A DNA stretch of 64,000 bases from the NCBI RefSeq assembly GCF_024721585.1, contig NZ_CP102629.1:930001-994000 (forward strand). Reading direction: 5' to 3'. The notes beneath the pieces are model-generated. The model was not told the origin of the DNA and searched no databases. It saw only the letters and a list, made by a program, of their open reading frames with translations. The stretch comes from Sphingomicrobium aestuariivivum (GTDB lineage Bacteria > Pseudomonadota > Alphaproteobacteria > Sphingomonadales > Sphingomonadaceae). Shown here piece by piece: positions 26,091 through 33,787 of the stretch. How positions within the stretch are numbered: position 1 is the stretch's first letter; each line of letters opens with the position of its first letter. The translations under genes and the position numbers were made by a program.

Positions 26091-26891
26091 TCAGGCCGGC
26101 ACGGTCGCCGCATCGAAGAACAGCGCCTGGCTGATCGCCGCCTTCACCGTCGAACGCTGGAAGGGTTTGGTGATCAGGAAGGTCGGTTCGGGACGCTCGC
26201 CCGTGAGCAGCCGCTCGGGGAAGGCGGTGATGAAGATCACCGGCACGCGGAAATCGGCAAGGATGTCCTTGACCGCATCGATGCCCGACGAATCGTCGGC
26301 CAGCTGGATGTCGGCGAGCACGAGGCTGGGGCGGTCGGCCTTGGCCTGCGCCACTGCCTCGTCACGGGTCACGGCAACGCCCGTCACATTGTGCCCGAGG
26401 TCGCGCACGATCGTCTCGATATCCATCGCGATGATCGGCTCGTCCTCGATGATCAGCACCTCGGCGCGGGTCTGCTTCTCGATCTCGGCGGTCGCTTCCT
26501 TGACCAGCTTGTCGACATCCTCGGGGCTGGTGTCGATCAGATAGGCCGTATCCTCGTTGGAAAAGCCCTCGAGGCTGGTCAGCAAGAGCGCCTGGCGCGA
26601 CAGCGGGGTGATCTGCGACAGGCGGGCCTGCGCGATGCTTTCGGCCTCGCTGCCCTCGCGCGCGCTCGGATCGCTGTCATCCTCGAGATGCGCGGTCGAC
26701 CAGATGGCGTGGAAGGTGCGGTAGAGCCCGAGGCGCGGATCGCGGTCGCGCGGAAATTCGTCGGGATTCTCGACGATCGTCTCGAGCGTGGTGCGGACGA
26801 AATTGTCGCCATGCACCTGGCTGCCTGTCAGGGCGCGTGCATAGCGCCGCAGGAAGGGCAGATGGGGGGCGAGTTCCTGGCCGAGTGACAT
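26091..26891 (-). CDS. phyR: General stress response regulator PhyR
   Basis: Anti-anti-sigma factor that, once phosphorylated, binds NepR through its sigma-like domain and frees EcfG. It has 266 residues from the ATG at 26891. Residues 1-135 are the sigma-like (ECF-like) domain (LPFLRRYARALTGSQVHGDNFV, and PLSRQALLLTSLEGFSNEDTAYLI). Residues 145-260 are a receiver: acidic pocket VLIIEDEP, phosphoacceptor Asp194 in LVLADIQLADD, Thr in FITAFPE and Lys in LITKPF. Asp194 is the position used in Sphingomonas PhyR studies as I recall it. It is divergent from nepR, and ecfG follows on the same strand. Confidence 0.95.
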   Translation of the reverse strand: MSLGQELAPHLPFLRRYARALTGSQVHGDNFVRTTLETIVENPDEFPRDRDPRLGLYRTFHAIWSTAHLEDDSDPSAREGSEAESIAQARLSQITPLSRQALLLTSLEGFSNEDTAYLIDTSPEDVDKLVKEATAEIEKQTRAEVLIIEDEPIIAMDIETIVRDLGHNVTGVAVTRDEAVAQAKADRPSLVLADIQLADDSSGIDAVKDILADFRVPVIFITAFPERLLTGERPEPTFLITKPFQRSTVKAAISQALFFDAATVPA

Positions 26892-27233
26892 GGGCGTGTT
26901 CAACTCCTCTATGACGCTGGGTTCCAACGTGGAACCGTTACGCATCCGTTTCAAGCCCCCGACCCGAACCGCGCCCGGGGACAGGGCGCTGGTCGGGGGA
27001 AAGTGTCTTGTTTGTTACGGTCCCCGCTTTTTCCGTTCTTGGAGGGGGAACAAAGCAGACGCCCTTTGGTTTCACCCCTCGCAACATGACCCGGACGGGG
27101 GGTCGTCTTGACGAGCACTGGAGCTTGGCTCTACCCCCCTTGCCCGAGGTCTTATCCGCCGCGGCGTCTTACCGGTCATCCGGCATGCGCCAGGCCCCGC
27201 AAAGGGAGCCGGCGGCGAAGAGGAGTTAAGATC
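26892..27233. other. Divergent phyR-nepR intergenic region
   Basis: 342 nt without a gene between the phyR start (minus) and the nepR start (plus). It holds a perfect 7-bp palindrome GGTTCCA-ACG-TGGAACC at 26920-26936, just inside the phyR leader, and an EcfG-type promoter candidate facing nepR at 27047-27071. The rest shows short C/G-rich runs; I see no other gene or RNA. A longer frame reading into nepR from 27108 looks like extension of an open frame, not protein. Confidence 0.6.
27047..27071 (+). promoter_or_regulatory. Candidate EcfG-type promoter for nepR-phyP
   Basis: GGAAC, 16 nt spacer, GGTT. The -35 matches the EcfG consensus exactly; the -10 has one mismatch from CGTT. It points toward nepR, about 160 nt upstream of its ATG. 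This fits known autoregulation of phyR/nepR/ecfG loci, but the leader would be long. Confidence 0.45.
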
Positions 27234-27449
27234 ATGGCGCGTGACAATCCGCGCGAAGGGGATGCGAGTTTGAGCGGCACCGAAAAAAGCGTGAAGACCG
27301 ACAAGGAAAAGTCGTCGGACGCGGCCAAGGCCAAGTCGCGCAAGGGTCGCGACGACAGTCTCGGGCGCGCGCTCAAATCCGTCTATGACGAGACGCTGCG
27401 CGAGGATATCCCCGACGACCTGCGCGACCTGCTCGGCAAGCTCGACTAG
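27234..27449 (+). CDS. nepR: Anti-sigma factor NepR
   Basis: Small anti-sigma factor holding EcfG inactive in unstressed cells; partner switching to phosphorylated PhyR releases the sigma factor. It has 71 residues from the ATG at 27234, with AGGAG 8 nt upstream. The N-terminal half is disordered and charged (Lys/Asp/Ser rich). The C-terminal helices read LGRALKSVYDETLREDIPDD then LRDLLGKLD, the NepR signature. It lies 15 nt before the phyP-like kinase gene, so the two form an operon. It is divergent from phyR. Confidence 0.94.
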   Translation: MARDNPREGDASLSGTEKSVKTDKEKSSDAAKAKSRKGRDDSLGRALKSVYDETLREDIPDDLRDLLGKLD

Positions 27450-27464
27450 GGCCAGCCCGCCCCG

Positions 27465-29018
27465 ATGCGCCCGCTCGATCGCCTTTTCCGGTCGCTCTCC
27501 ACCCCTACCAAGCTCGTCATCGCCATCATGCTGGCGTTGCTGCCGATCGGCGCGCTGACGGTCTACACGACCTCCGCCGAACTCAATGACACGCGACATG
27601 CCCTGCGCGGCGATGCGCAGGGCGAGATGATCGCTGCGGCGCGTGCCGTCGAGACGCTCATCGCGCGCAATACGCTGGCCTTGCGCGTGTCGGCTTATGG
27701 CGCCCTTTCCGTGCAGGACCGCGCGCCCTGCGACGTCGCGCGCGAGGCGCTGTCGGTCGCTCCCGCCGTGGGGCGCCGCTTCTCGATCACCTCGACCGAC
27801 GGCACGGTCGATTGCGGCGATCTCGACATCGAGGGGCTGTCCGCGCTCGATCCTGTCGGCAACGGACGGGTCGATCTTTGGGTCGACGAGGATCGCGGAG
27901 GGCTGTTCCTGCGCGTCGGCATCCCGGGCGCCAGCGCCACCGGCATGATCACCACCGACGAGCTGTCCGAGGCGGTCACCGCGGCGAGCAGCGAGGTCGA
28001 CGGCTTCACCCTGACCGATGGCGAGGAAAGTCTCGTCCTCGTCTCCAAGGACGGCCCGACCCGTGCCGACATGCGCCACGAGGAGCTCTCGATCGGCCTT
28101 GTCGACCGCAAGCTCACCGCGCTCGCGGCCGCCGATTATGTCGACATCGACCTGCGCGACCGGCTCAACATCTTCCTGCCCGTGCTGATGTGGGCGCTTG
28201 CCGCCATCCTCTCATGGGCGCTCGTCCACCTGCTCTTCATGAACCCGCTCCGCCGCCTCAACCGCGCGGTGCGCGACTATGACGTCGAGACGCATGATTT
28301 CTCGCCGCCCGAAAAGCTCGGCCCTGCGCGCGAGATCCGCGAACTGGGCGAGAGTTTCGCCGGCACCGTGCGCCGCATCGAGGAAAGCGAGAAGGATCTT
28401 ATCCAGGCGATCGAGGGCCAGCGCCGTCTCGTCCGCGAGGTCCACCACCGCGTCAAGAACAACCTCCAGGTCGTCGCCAGCCTGCTCAACATCCATTCGC
28501 GCGGCGCCAGCGGCGAGGAAGCGCGCGAGGCCTATGCCGGCATCGGCCGCCGCGTCGAGGCGCTCTCGGTCGTCCACCGCAACCATTTCGCCGAGATCGA
28601 GGAAAGCCGCGGCATCCAGTTGAGGCCCCTCGTCACCGAACTGGCAGCATCGCTTCGCGCCTCGGCGCCCGGTGCCCAGCTCGCCGTCGACCTCGATCTC
28701 GATGCCGCCGCGACCACGCAGGACGCCGCCGTCTCGGCCGCCTTCTTCATTACCGAGGTGGTCGAACATGCGATCCATCGCGGCGCCGAAGAGGTCGAGA
28801 TCGCACTCCGCCGGACGAGCGAACTGACCGCCCGCCTGTCGGTTGCCAGCGAGGGCCTCGTCGGCGCGGCCGCCGACGACATGCGCCATGTCCAGTTCGA
28901 ACGGATCGTCGAGGGCCTGTCGCGCCAGCTGCGCTCGCCGCTCGACAAGAAACTCGGCGGATATGCCGTCGAACTGCCCGTTTTTCCCGACGAAAACGGG
29001 TCGCGCGCAGCCAGCTAA
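27465..29018 (+). CDS. phyP: PhyP-like membrane histidine kinase/phosphatase (HisKA_2 type)
   Basis: 517 residues: TM1 about 16-36, periplasmic sensor about 38-237 with two cysteines, TM2 about 238-258, HAMP-like linker 259-310, then a HisKA_2 dimerisation domain with phosphoacceptor His327 in REVHHRVKNNLQVV. The ATPase half is weak: the N-box that should read E-L-x-x-N-A reads E431-V-V-E-H-A, the Asn being His435, and no clear D-x-G-x-G follows. In Sphingomonas the kinase-like PhyP encoded at the phyR locus is a negative regulator thought to dephosphorylate PhyR; position beside nepR and the eroded ATP site both fit that. It follows nepR by 15 nt. Confidence 0.82.
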   Translation: MRPLDRLFRSLSTPTKLVIAIMLALLPIGALTVYTTSAELNDTRHALRGDAQGEMIAAARAVETLIARNTLALRVSAYGALSVQDRAPCDVAREALSVAPAVGRRFSITSTDGTVDCGDLDIEGLSALDPVGNGRVDLWVDEDRGGLFLRVGIPGASATGMITTDELSEAVTAASSEVDGFTLTDGEESLVLVSKDGPTRADMRHEELSIGLVDRKLTALAAADYVDIDLRDRLNIFLPVLMWALAAILSWALVHLLFMNPLRRLNRAVRDYDVETHDFSPPEKLGPAREIRELGESFAGTVRRIEESEKDLIQAIEGQRRLVREVHHRVKNNLQVVASLLNIHSRGASGEEAREAYAGIGRRVEALSVVHRNHFAEIEESRGIQLRPLVTELAASLRASAPGAQLAVDLDLDAAATTQDAAVSAAFFITEVVEHAIHRGAEEVEIALRRTSELTARLSVASEGLVGAAADDMRHVQFERIVEGLSRQLRSPLDKKLGGYAVELPVFPDENGSRAAS

Positions 29019-29119
29019 AAAAATTTATTGATTTTCGGTTTCGGGCAGGAACCCGCCCCCACAAGGGGCGTTGTGCTACATGGATAGTGACCTTTTGCCC
29101 CCCCGCTCTCGCTATCCAC

Positions 29120-29971
29120 TCAAGTGGGCCCGGAACCGCCAACCCTCCCCCCCCCCGGTGGCGTTTCCGGGCCCTCATTTTCTTCCGAACCAGCAGCAGC
29201 CTTCGCCCGGCGCCCCACAGCGCGAGCCTGCTCGCGCGTCTTCTTCCAATGCGTCAGGCGAATGGCGACGAGCGCGAATTCGTAGAGGAGGATGAGGGGG
29301 ACAGCGAGGATCACCTGGCTGACCGCATCGGGCGGGGTGAGCACCGCGGCGATGAAGAAGGCCCCGACGATCATGTAGCGCCGGCCCTTGGCCAGTTGCT
29401 CGCGCGTGACCAGTCCCGCGCGTTCGAGGATCATCAAGAGGATCGGCAGCAGGAAAGCGACGCCGAAGCCGAACAGGAACTTGGTCGAGAAGGACAAATA
29501 ATTGCCGATGCCCGGCAGCGCGTCGGTCTCGACTCCGCCGATCTCGCCTTCATAGCCAAGCAGGAAATCGAGCGCGATCGGCATCGCCACGAGATAGGCG
29601 AAACTGGCGCCCAGTCCGAAAAAGACCGGCGTCATCAGGAGGAAGGGCAGGAAGGCCTTCTTCTCCCTGGCATAGAGCCCCGGCGCGACGAAGCGCCACA
29701 GCTGCACCGCCAGCATGGGGAAGGTGATCATCAGCGCGGCGAACAGCGCCACCTTCACCTCGACGAAAAAGGCCTCGAAGATATCGGTGAAGATGAGCCG
29801 CCCCTGCCCCGCATCGAGCAGCGGCTGGACGAGCACGCCGAAGATCGGCTTGGCGACATAGAAGCAGGCGATGAACGCCACGCCAAGCGTTGCCACCACC
29901 CACAGGAGCCGCTTGCGCAACTCCACGAGATGCTCGAGCAGCGGCATCTTGGTGTCGTCGAGGTCCTTCAC
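29120..29971 (-). CDS. tatC: Sec-independent translocase subunit TatC
   Basis: Six-TM receptor of the twin-arginine translocase, which recognises RR signal peptides and passes folded proteins to TatA. It has 283 residues from a GTG that overlaps the tatB stop (GTGA). The N-terminal KMPLLEHLVELRKRLLWVV block and the LWRFVAPGLYAREKKAFLPF loop are diagnostic. The cytosolic C-terminal tail is Ala/Gly/Pro rich and encoded by a tract of ten consecutive G (29147-29156 as C on the plus strand), where slippage would change the last few residues. A long inverted repeat (29126-29174) also lies in the tail end. Confidence 0.95.
   Translation of the reverse strand: MKDLDDTKMPLLEHLVELRKRLLWVVATLGVAFIACFYVAKPIFGVLVQPLLDAGQGRLIFTDIFEAFFVEVKVALFAALMITFPMLAVQLWRFVAPGLYAREKKAFLPFLLMTPVFFGLGASFAYLVAMPIALDFLLGYEGEIGGVETDALPGIGNYLSFSTKFLFGFGVAFLLPILLMILERAGLVTREQLAKGRRYMIVGAFFIAAVLTPPDAVSQVILAVPLILLYEFALVAIRLTHWKKTREQARAVGRRAKAAAGSEENEGPETPPGGGRVGGSGPT
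29126..29174 (-). terminator. Long inverted repeat at the end of tatC
   Basis: Arms GGGCCCGGAAACGCCA and TGGCGGTTCCGGGCCC as read on the minus strand (one unpaired or mismatched base), loop containing the G10 tract. It spans the last codons and ends near the stop. It may act as the 3' end signal of the tat transcript, as no poly-U terminator follows. Confidence 0.45.
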
Positions 29972-30312
29972 GACCGCTCGTCCCCGCCGGATTTCGTGCC
30001 GGGCTTCCGGGCCGCATCGCCCTCGCGAGCGACCTCGTCCTCGGGCGCCATCGGCGGCTGCTCGTCGTACAGGTCGGCGGGGAAGCGCTTCATGATTTCC
30101 TCATTCTGGCGCTTCCACTGCTTTTCCATTTCCTCGAGCTCGGCCTCGCGGACGATATTGTCGATGCCTTGCGTGAAGTGGCGCGCATAGGCGCGCATCT
30201 TGCCGACGAAGCGCCCGATGATGCGCATCAGCCCCGGCAGCTCCTTGGGGCCGACCACCAACAGGGCGATCACCCCGACCACGAGGATTTCAAGACCGCC
30301 GATGCCGAACAT
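29968..30312 (-). CDS. tatB: Sec-independent translocase subunit TatB
   Basis: Single-span partner of TatC in the substrate receptor. It has 114 residues. The N-terminal MFGIGGLEILVVGVIALLVV helix with GPKELPG hinge is the TatA/B signature; the long amphipathic helix (LMRIIGRFVGKMRAYARHF) and the following acidic tail, plus its place before tatC, identify it as TatB. It lies 6 nt after tatA and overlaps tatC by 4 nt. Confidence 0.93.
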   Translation of the reverse strand: MFGIGGLEILVVGVIALLVVGPKELPGLMRIIGRFVGKMRAYARHFTQGIDNIVREAELEEMEKQWKRQNEEIMKRFPADLYDEQPPMAPEDEVAREGDAARKPGTKSGGDERS

Positions 30313-30318
30313 GCGCGC

Positions 30319-30561
30319 TTAGGCCCCGGGCTTGTCCTGCTCGCGGTCGCGCTTCACCTCGGCCTCGATGGTCTGGTCCTCGCGCGGCAGCTGGCGCGGC
30401 TCGGCGGGACGCTTGGGTTCGTCCTCCTCGGCCATGCCCTTCTTGAAGCTCTTCAGCCCCTGCGCGACATCGCCCATCAGGCTGGAAAAACGCCCGCGCC
30501 CGAACAGGAGCAGGATGAGGAAGGCGAGGATGAGGATACCGGGAAGGCCGATATTGCCCAT
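30319..30561 (-). CDS. tatA: Sec-independent translocase subunit TatA
   Basis: Pore-forming single-span subunit of the Tat translocase. It has 80 residues from the ATG at 30561 with GGAG upstream; the longer open frame adds no conserved sequence. The N-terminus is MGNIGLPGILILAFLILLLF, then GRGRFSSLMGDVAQGLKSFK, the hinge and amphipathic helix. The family signature usually has a FGxx(K/R)LP hinge; here it is FGRGRFSSLMG, as in many alphaproteobacteria. First tat gene, 37 nt after scpB. Confidence 0.92.
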   Translation of the reverse strand: MGNIGLPGILILAFLILLLFGRGRFSSLMGDVAQGLKSFKKGMAEEDEPKRPAEPRQLPREDQTIEAEVKRDREQDKPGA

Positions 30562-30598
30562 GGGAAGACTCCGGATAAAATTTGTTTCAGGGGCGGTT

Positions 30599-31219
30599 TT
30601 AGACGTCTTCGTCGTCCAGTTCCACCTCGTCATCATCTTCGGCGTCCCCGTCGCCGCCCCCAAGCGCGAGTTCGAGCGCTTCCTCGTCGAGCGGATCGAG
30701 CAGCCCGGCCGCCTTCAGGTCCTCCAGCCCCGGCAGGTCGCGGCGGCTTTCCAGCCCGAAATGGGTGAGGAAGTCCTTGGTCGTGGCATATTGCAGCGGC
30801 CGCCCCGGCACCTCGCGCCGCCCCGCCGTGCGGATCCAGCCGGCTTCCATCAACACATCGAGCGTGCCCTTCGAAATCTGCACGCCACGAATGGCCTCGA
30901 TTTCCGCGCGCGTCACCGGCTCGTGATAGGCGATGATGGCGAGGCACTCGGTCCCTGCGCGGCTGAGCTTGCGCGGCTCCTCGCGCGTGCGCCGGAGGAG
31001 ATGCGCCAGATCGCCCGCGGTCTGGAAATGCCAGCGCTTGCCCCGCTCCACCAGCTCGATGCCGCGCCCCTCATAATGGTCCGCCAGCGCGGCCAGCGCC
31101 GCCTTCACATCGCCCTCGCCCGCGTGGGCCGCGATGTCGTCGACGCCCAACGGCTCGTCGGACGCGAACAGCACGGCTTCCACCTTGCGCGAAAAATCCT
31201 CACTCGCGTTGTTGGTCAT
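30599..31219 (-). CDS. scpB: Segregation and condensation protein B
   Basis: Winged-helix partner of the SMC-ScpA condensin complex that organises the chromosome. It has 206 residues from the ATG at 31219, which overlaps the scpA stop by 4 nt. Two winged-helix domains are visible (VEAVLFASDEPLGVDDIAAH; LSRAGTECLAIIAYHEPVTRAEIEAIRGV in parts), with the ScpB signature PGRPLQYATTKDFLTHFGL. The tail is a run of acidic residues (GDAEDDDEVELDDEDV). Confidence 0.94.
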   Translation of the reverse strand: MTNNASEDFSRKVEAVLFASDEPLGVDDIAAHAGEGDVKAALAALADHYEGRGIELVERGKRWHFQTAGDLAHLLRRTREEPRKLSRAGTECLAIIAYHEPVTRAEIEAIRGVQISKGTLDVLMEAGWIRTAGRREVPGRPLQYATTKDFLTHFGLESRRDLPGLEDLKAAGLLDPLDEEALELALGGGDGDAEDDDEVELDDEDV

Positions 31220-31968
31220 CGCCCGCGCTTCACCTTCACCGTCCCGAACGCCTCTTCCTGCTCCAGCTCGATCATGCCCGTGCGCGCCAGTTCGAGGCTG
31301 GCGAGGAAGGAGGAGGCAAGGCAGCTCTTCAAAAATGCCTTGTCCCCGCTCTTGGGCAGGAATTTCCGGAGATCGGTCCACTCGACCGCAAAGCCGAGCA
31401 TCGACTGCAGCCGCTCCATCGCCGTCTCCAGCGTCATCACCTTGCGGTCATGCACCACATGCATCGCGGGCTGGGTGCGCGCGCGCACCTGCCCGTAGGC
31501 CGCGAAAAGATCATAGGCGCTGACCTGCCAGCGCGACTTGCGCTCGGTCCTCAGCCCCTCGGGCGCCGCCCGCAGGAAGACGTCTCGCCCGACGCGGTCG
31601 CGTCCCAGGAGCCGCGCGCCGGCCTCGCGCATCGCATCGAGGCGCATCAGCCGCTGCTGCAGCCGCCACGCCAGTTCCTCGGGACTGGGATCGACCTCGG
31701 GATCCTTGGGCAGGAGGAGGCAGCTCTTGAGATAGGCCAGCCACGCCGCCATCACGAGATAGTCCGCCGCCACCTCGAGCTGCAGCGCCTTGGCGCGCTC
31801 GATATAGGCGATGAACTGCTCGGTCAGCTCGAGGATCGAGATCTCGATGAGGTCGACCTTCTGCCCGCGGGCGAGGTCGAGCAGGAGATCGAGCGGGCCT
31901 TCCCAATGCTCGAGGTGGAGCGTCAGCCCCTCGTCCTCGACCACCGGATGCAAGACCACGTCCCCCAT
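31216..31968 (-). CDS. scpA: Segregation and condensation protein A (kleisin)
   Basis: Kleisin subunit bridging SMC heads. It has 250 residues. The N-terminal signature FEGPLDLLLxL is present as WEGPLDLLLDLARGQKVDLIEISI (two blocks), followed by QFIAYIERAKALQLEVAADY and LVMAAWLAYLKSCLLLPKD; the C-terminal winged helix includes AFLKSCLASSFLASLELART. It is coupled to scpB by ATGA. An 84-bp REP-like pair lies between nagZ and scpA, so scpA may have its own promoter or depend on readthrough from argS. Confidence 0.94.
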   Translation of the reverse strand: MGDVVLHPVVEDEGLTLHLEHWEGPLDLLLDLARGQKVDLIEISILELTEQFIAYIERAKALQLEVAADYLVMAAWLAYLKSCLLLPKDPEVDPSPEELAWRLQQRLMRLDAMREAGARLLGRDRVGRDVFLRAAPEGLRTERKSRWQVSAYDLFAAYGQVRARTQPAMHVVHDRKVMTLETAMERLQSMLGFAVEWTDLRKFLPKSGDKAFLKSCLASSFLASLELARTGMIELEQEEAFGTVKVKRGR

Positions 31969-32007
31969 GGGACGAGCCTAGCGCAATTCGCCCATCACAC
32001 AAGCAAC

Positions 32008-32091
32008 CGTCGCCCCAGCGAAGGCTGGGGCCCATATCGGCGGGTTCGTGCAGGCGGGTCGACATGGATCCCAGCCTTCGCTGGGATGACG
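32008..32091. repeat. Paired inverted REP-like element (REPIN-type)
   Basis: Two 28-bp units in opposite orientation. Each holds the hairpin CCCAGC-GAAG-GCTGGG (32014-32029 and its reverse complement at 32070-32085), flanked by CGTC on the outside and CCAT on the inside. The two units differ at four bases, and each difference is compensated within its own stem (GC..GC against AT..AT), showing selection for hairpin pairing. This architecture is that of REP doublets mobilised by RAYT transposases. It sits between nagZ (stop 32100) and scpA (start 31968). Confidence 0.8.
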
Positions 32092-32099
32092 AAAGAGAA

Positions 32100-33104
32100 T
32101 CACGCCAGCTTGAGGAGCTCGTCGCGCTTGGCGATCGCCTCGGCCATGTCGAGCGGCTCGTCATCGGCCTCGAGCGCCATCGCCTCGTCCATCCGCCGCT
32201 TGCCCGCCTCGGTCAGGTCGGGGATGACCTCGGCGACCGAGACCATCTCTTCCATCTTGCCCGAGCAATGCAGCGCCACGTCGCAGCCCGCGTAGATGAC
32301 GCCGATGGCGCGCTCGGCGACCGAGCCTTCCATCGCCGCCATGTTGAGGTCATCGCTCATCAGCCAGCCGTCGAAGCCGATGCGGCCGCGCACGATATCC
32401 TGGATGACGAGGCTCGACTGGCTCGCGATATGGTCGGGGTCCCAAGCCTCGTAGACGATATGCGCGATCATCCCCATCGGCGCCCAGGCGAGCGTCTCGA
32501 AGGGGGCGAGGTCGAGATCGAGCTCGGGGCCCGTCGCGGTCACGGTCGGCCGGTCCTTGTGGCTGTCGACCAGCGCGCGGCCATGCCCCGGGATATGCTT
32601 GATGATCGAGACGATGCCCGCCGAATGCAGCCCGTCGATCACCGCACGGCCGAGCGCTGCGACCTTCATCGGCTCATCGCCGAGCGAGCGGTCGCCGACG
32701 ATCTCGTCGGCGCCCTTCTGGCGCACGTCGAGCACGGGCAGCGCATCGACGCTAACACCGCACTCCTTGAGCAGGAGCCCGATCGCGCGCGCATTGACCC
32801 GCGCCGCCTCGATCGCCGAGGAGGGAGCCGTATCGTATAGCTTGGCGAACATCCCCATCGCCGGAAAGTCCGGGAAGTTCGGCGGCCGCATGCGCGCCAC
32901 CCGCCCGCCTTCCTGGTCGATCAGGATCGGCAGCCGGTCGCGCCCGTGCAAGGAGCGCAGCTCGTCGGTGAGCGCGCGCACCTGTTCCACCGTCTCCACG
33001 TTGCGCCCGAACAGGATATATCCCGCCGGGTTGGCGTCCGTGAAAAAGGCCTTTTCTTCTCTCGTCAGAGTCGGGCCCGACAGCCCGTAAATCACCGCTT
33101 GCAT
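32100..33104 (-). CDS. nagZ: Beta-N-acetylhexosaminidase NagZ
   Basis: Glycoside hydrolase family 3 enzyme that removes GlcNAc from anhydro-muropeptides in peptidoglycan recycling. It has 334 residues. Motifs: LILIDQEGGRVARMRPP (substrate pocket; written without the first residue as LIDQEGGRVARMRPP in the protein), the acid/base loop K169-H-I-P-G-H-G, and the nucleophile region LMSDDLNMAAM, with Asp251/252. The start overlaps the SPOR gene stop by 1 nt. Cytosolic, as usual. Confidence 0.93.
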   Translation of the reverse strand: MQAVIYGLSGPTLTREEKAFFTDANPAGYILFGRNVETVEQVRALTDELRSLHGRDRLPILIDQEGGRVARMRPPNFPDFPAMGMFAKLYDTAPSSAIEAARVNARAIGLLLKECGVSVDALPVLDVRQKGADEIVGDRSLGDEPMKVAALGRAVIDGLHSAGIVSIIKHIPGHGRALVDSHKDRPTVTATGPELDLDLAPFETLAWAPMGMIAHIVYEAWDPDHIASQSSLVIQDIVRGRIGFDGWLMSDDLNMAAMEGSVAERAIGVIYAGCDVALHCSGKMEEMVSVAEVIPDLTEAGKRRMDEAMALEADDEPLDMAEAIAKRDELLKLA

Positions 33105-33787
33105 CAGTTGAGGATCACGCAGGCCTCGCCTGCCGCGTCAAGCGCGTTACAGGCCGCCCGTGCCTGGCCTGCGTCGGCCGCCCGCGCGCGCAGGCGATAG
33201 ACGGTGGCGCCATTGACGGTGGCCTGCTGGATCACCTTTTCTAGCGCCGCGACCTGGGAGAAGCGCGAGGACAATAGCGCCCAGCCCTTCTCGGCCTGCG
33301 CGCGGCTCGAATAGGCCGCCAGCTGGATGAGCGGACCGGTGCCACCGCTCGCCGCCGGCGCGGGCGTCGGCGCAGGCGACGGCTCCGCGGTGGCCGTGCG
33401 CGTCGGCGCGGGCTTGGGCGCCGGTGCCGGCTCGGGCTCCTCGACCACGATGCGCGGCACGTCCTCGTCCATTTTCGAGGTATCGAGCTTGGCATCGGGA
33501 TCCTCGCCCACGCTGGTGGCATGCGCCGTCCCGCTATCTTCCGACAGGTCGAGCCCGCCGGGATTTTCGGGCCGCGTCTTGTAGGGCTCCTCGGGCGCCT
33601 CGATCAGGGTCGGCGCGCCGCCGCCGCTCTCGCGGCCCAGCATGAAGGTGGTCAGCGCGACCGCGATGAGGCCGACGAGCACAAGCCCCGCGCCCGCTGC
33701 GATCTTGGTCGCCGAGATCTGGCGCGTGTCCTGCTGGTCATCGACCGCTTCGAGCCACGGCAGGCGTTCTTCGTCCTCGACGCTCAT
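33104..33787 (-). CDS. SPOR-domain inner-membrane protein
   Basis: 227 residues. Cytosolic N-terminus, one TM helix at about 30-51 (AGAGLVLVGLIAVALTTFML), a long Pro/Ala/Glu-rich periplasmic linker, and a C-terminal SPOR domain from about 150 (LIQLAAYSSRAQAEKGWALL, then IQQATVNGATVYRLR). SPOR domains bind denuded glycan at the septum, so it is probably septum-localised, similar to FtsN-like or DedD-like proteins. It lies between argS and nagZ with 1-nt overlaps at both ends, so all three are co-translated. Confidence 0.82.
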   Translation of the reverse strand: MSVEDEERLPWLEAVDDQQDTRQISATKIAAGAGLVLVGLIAVALTTFMLGRESGGGAPTLIEAPEEPYKTRPENPGGLDLSEDSGTAHATSVGEDPDAKLDTSKMDEDVPRIVVEEPEPAPAPKPAPTRTATAEPSPAPTPAPAASGGTGPLIQLAAYSSRAQAEKGWALLSSRFSQVAALEKVIQQATVNGATVYRLRARAADAGQARAACNALDAAGEACVILN

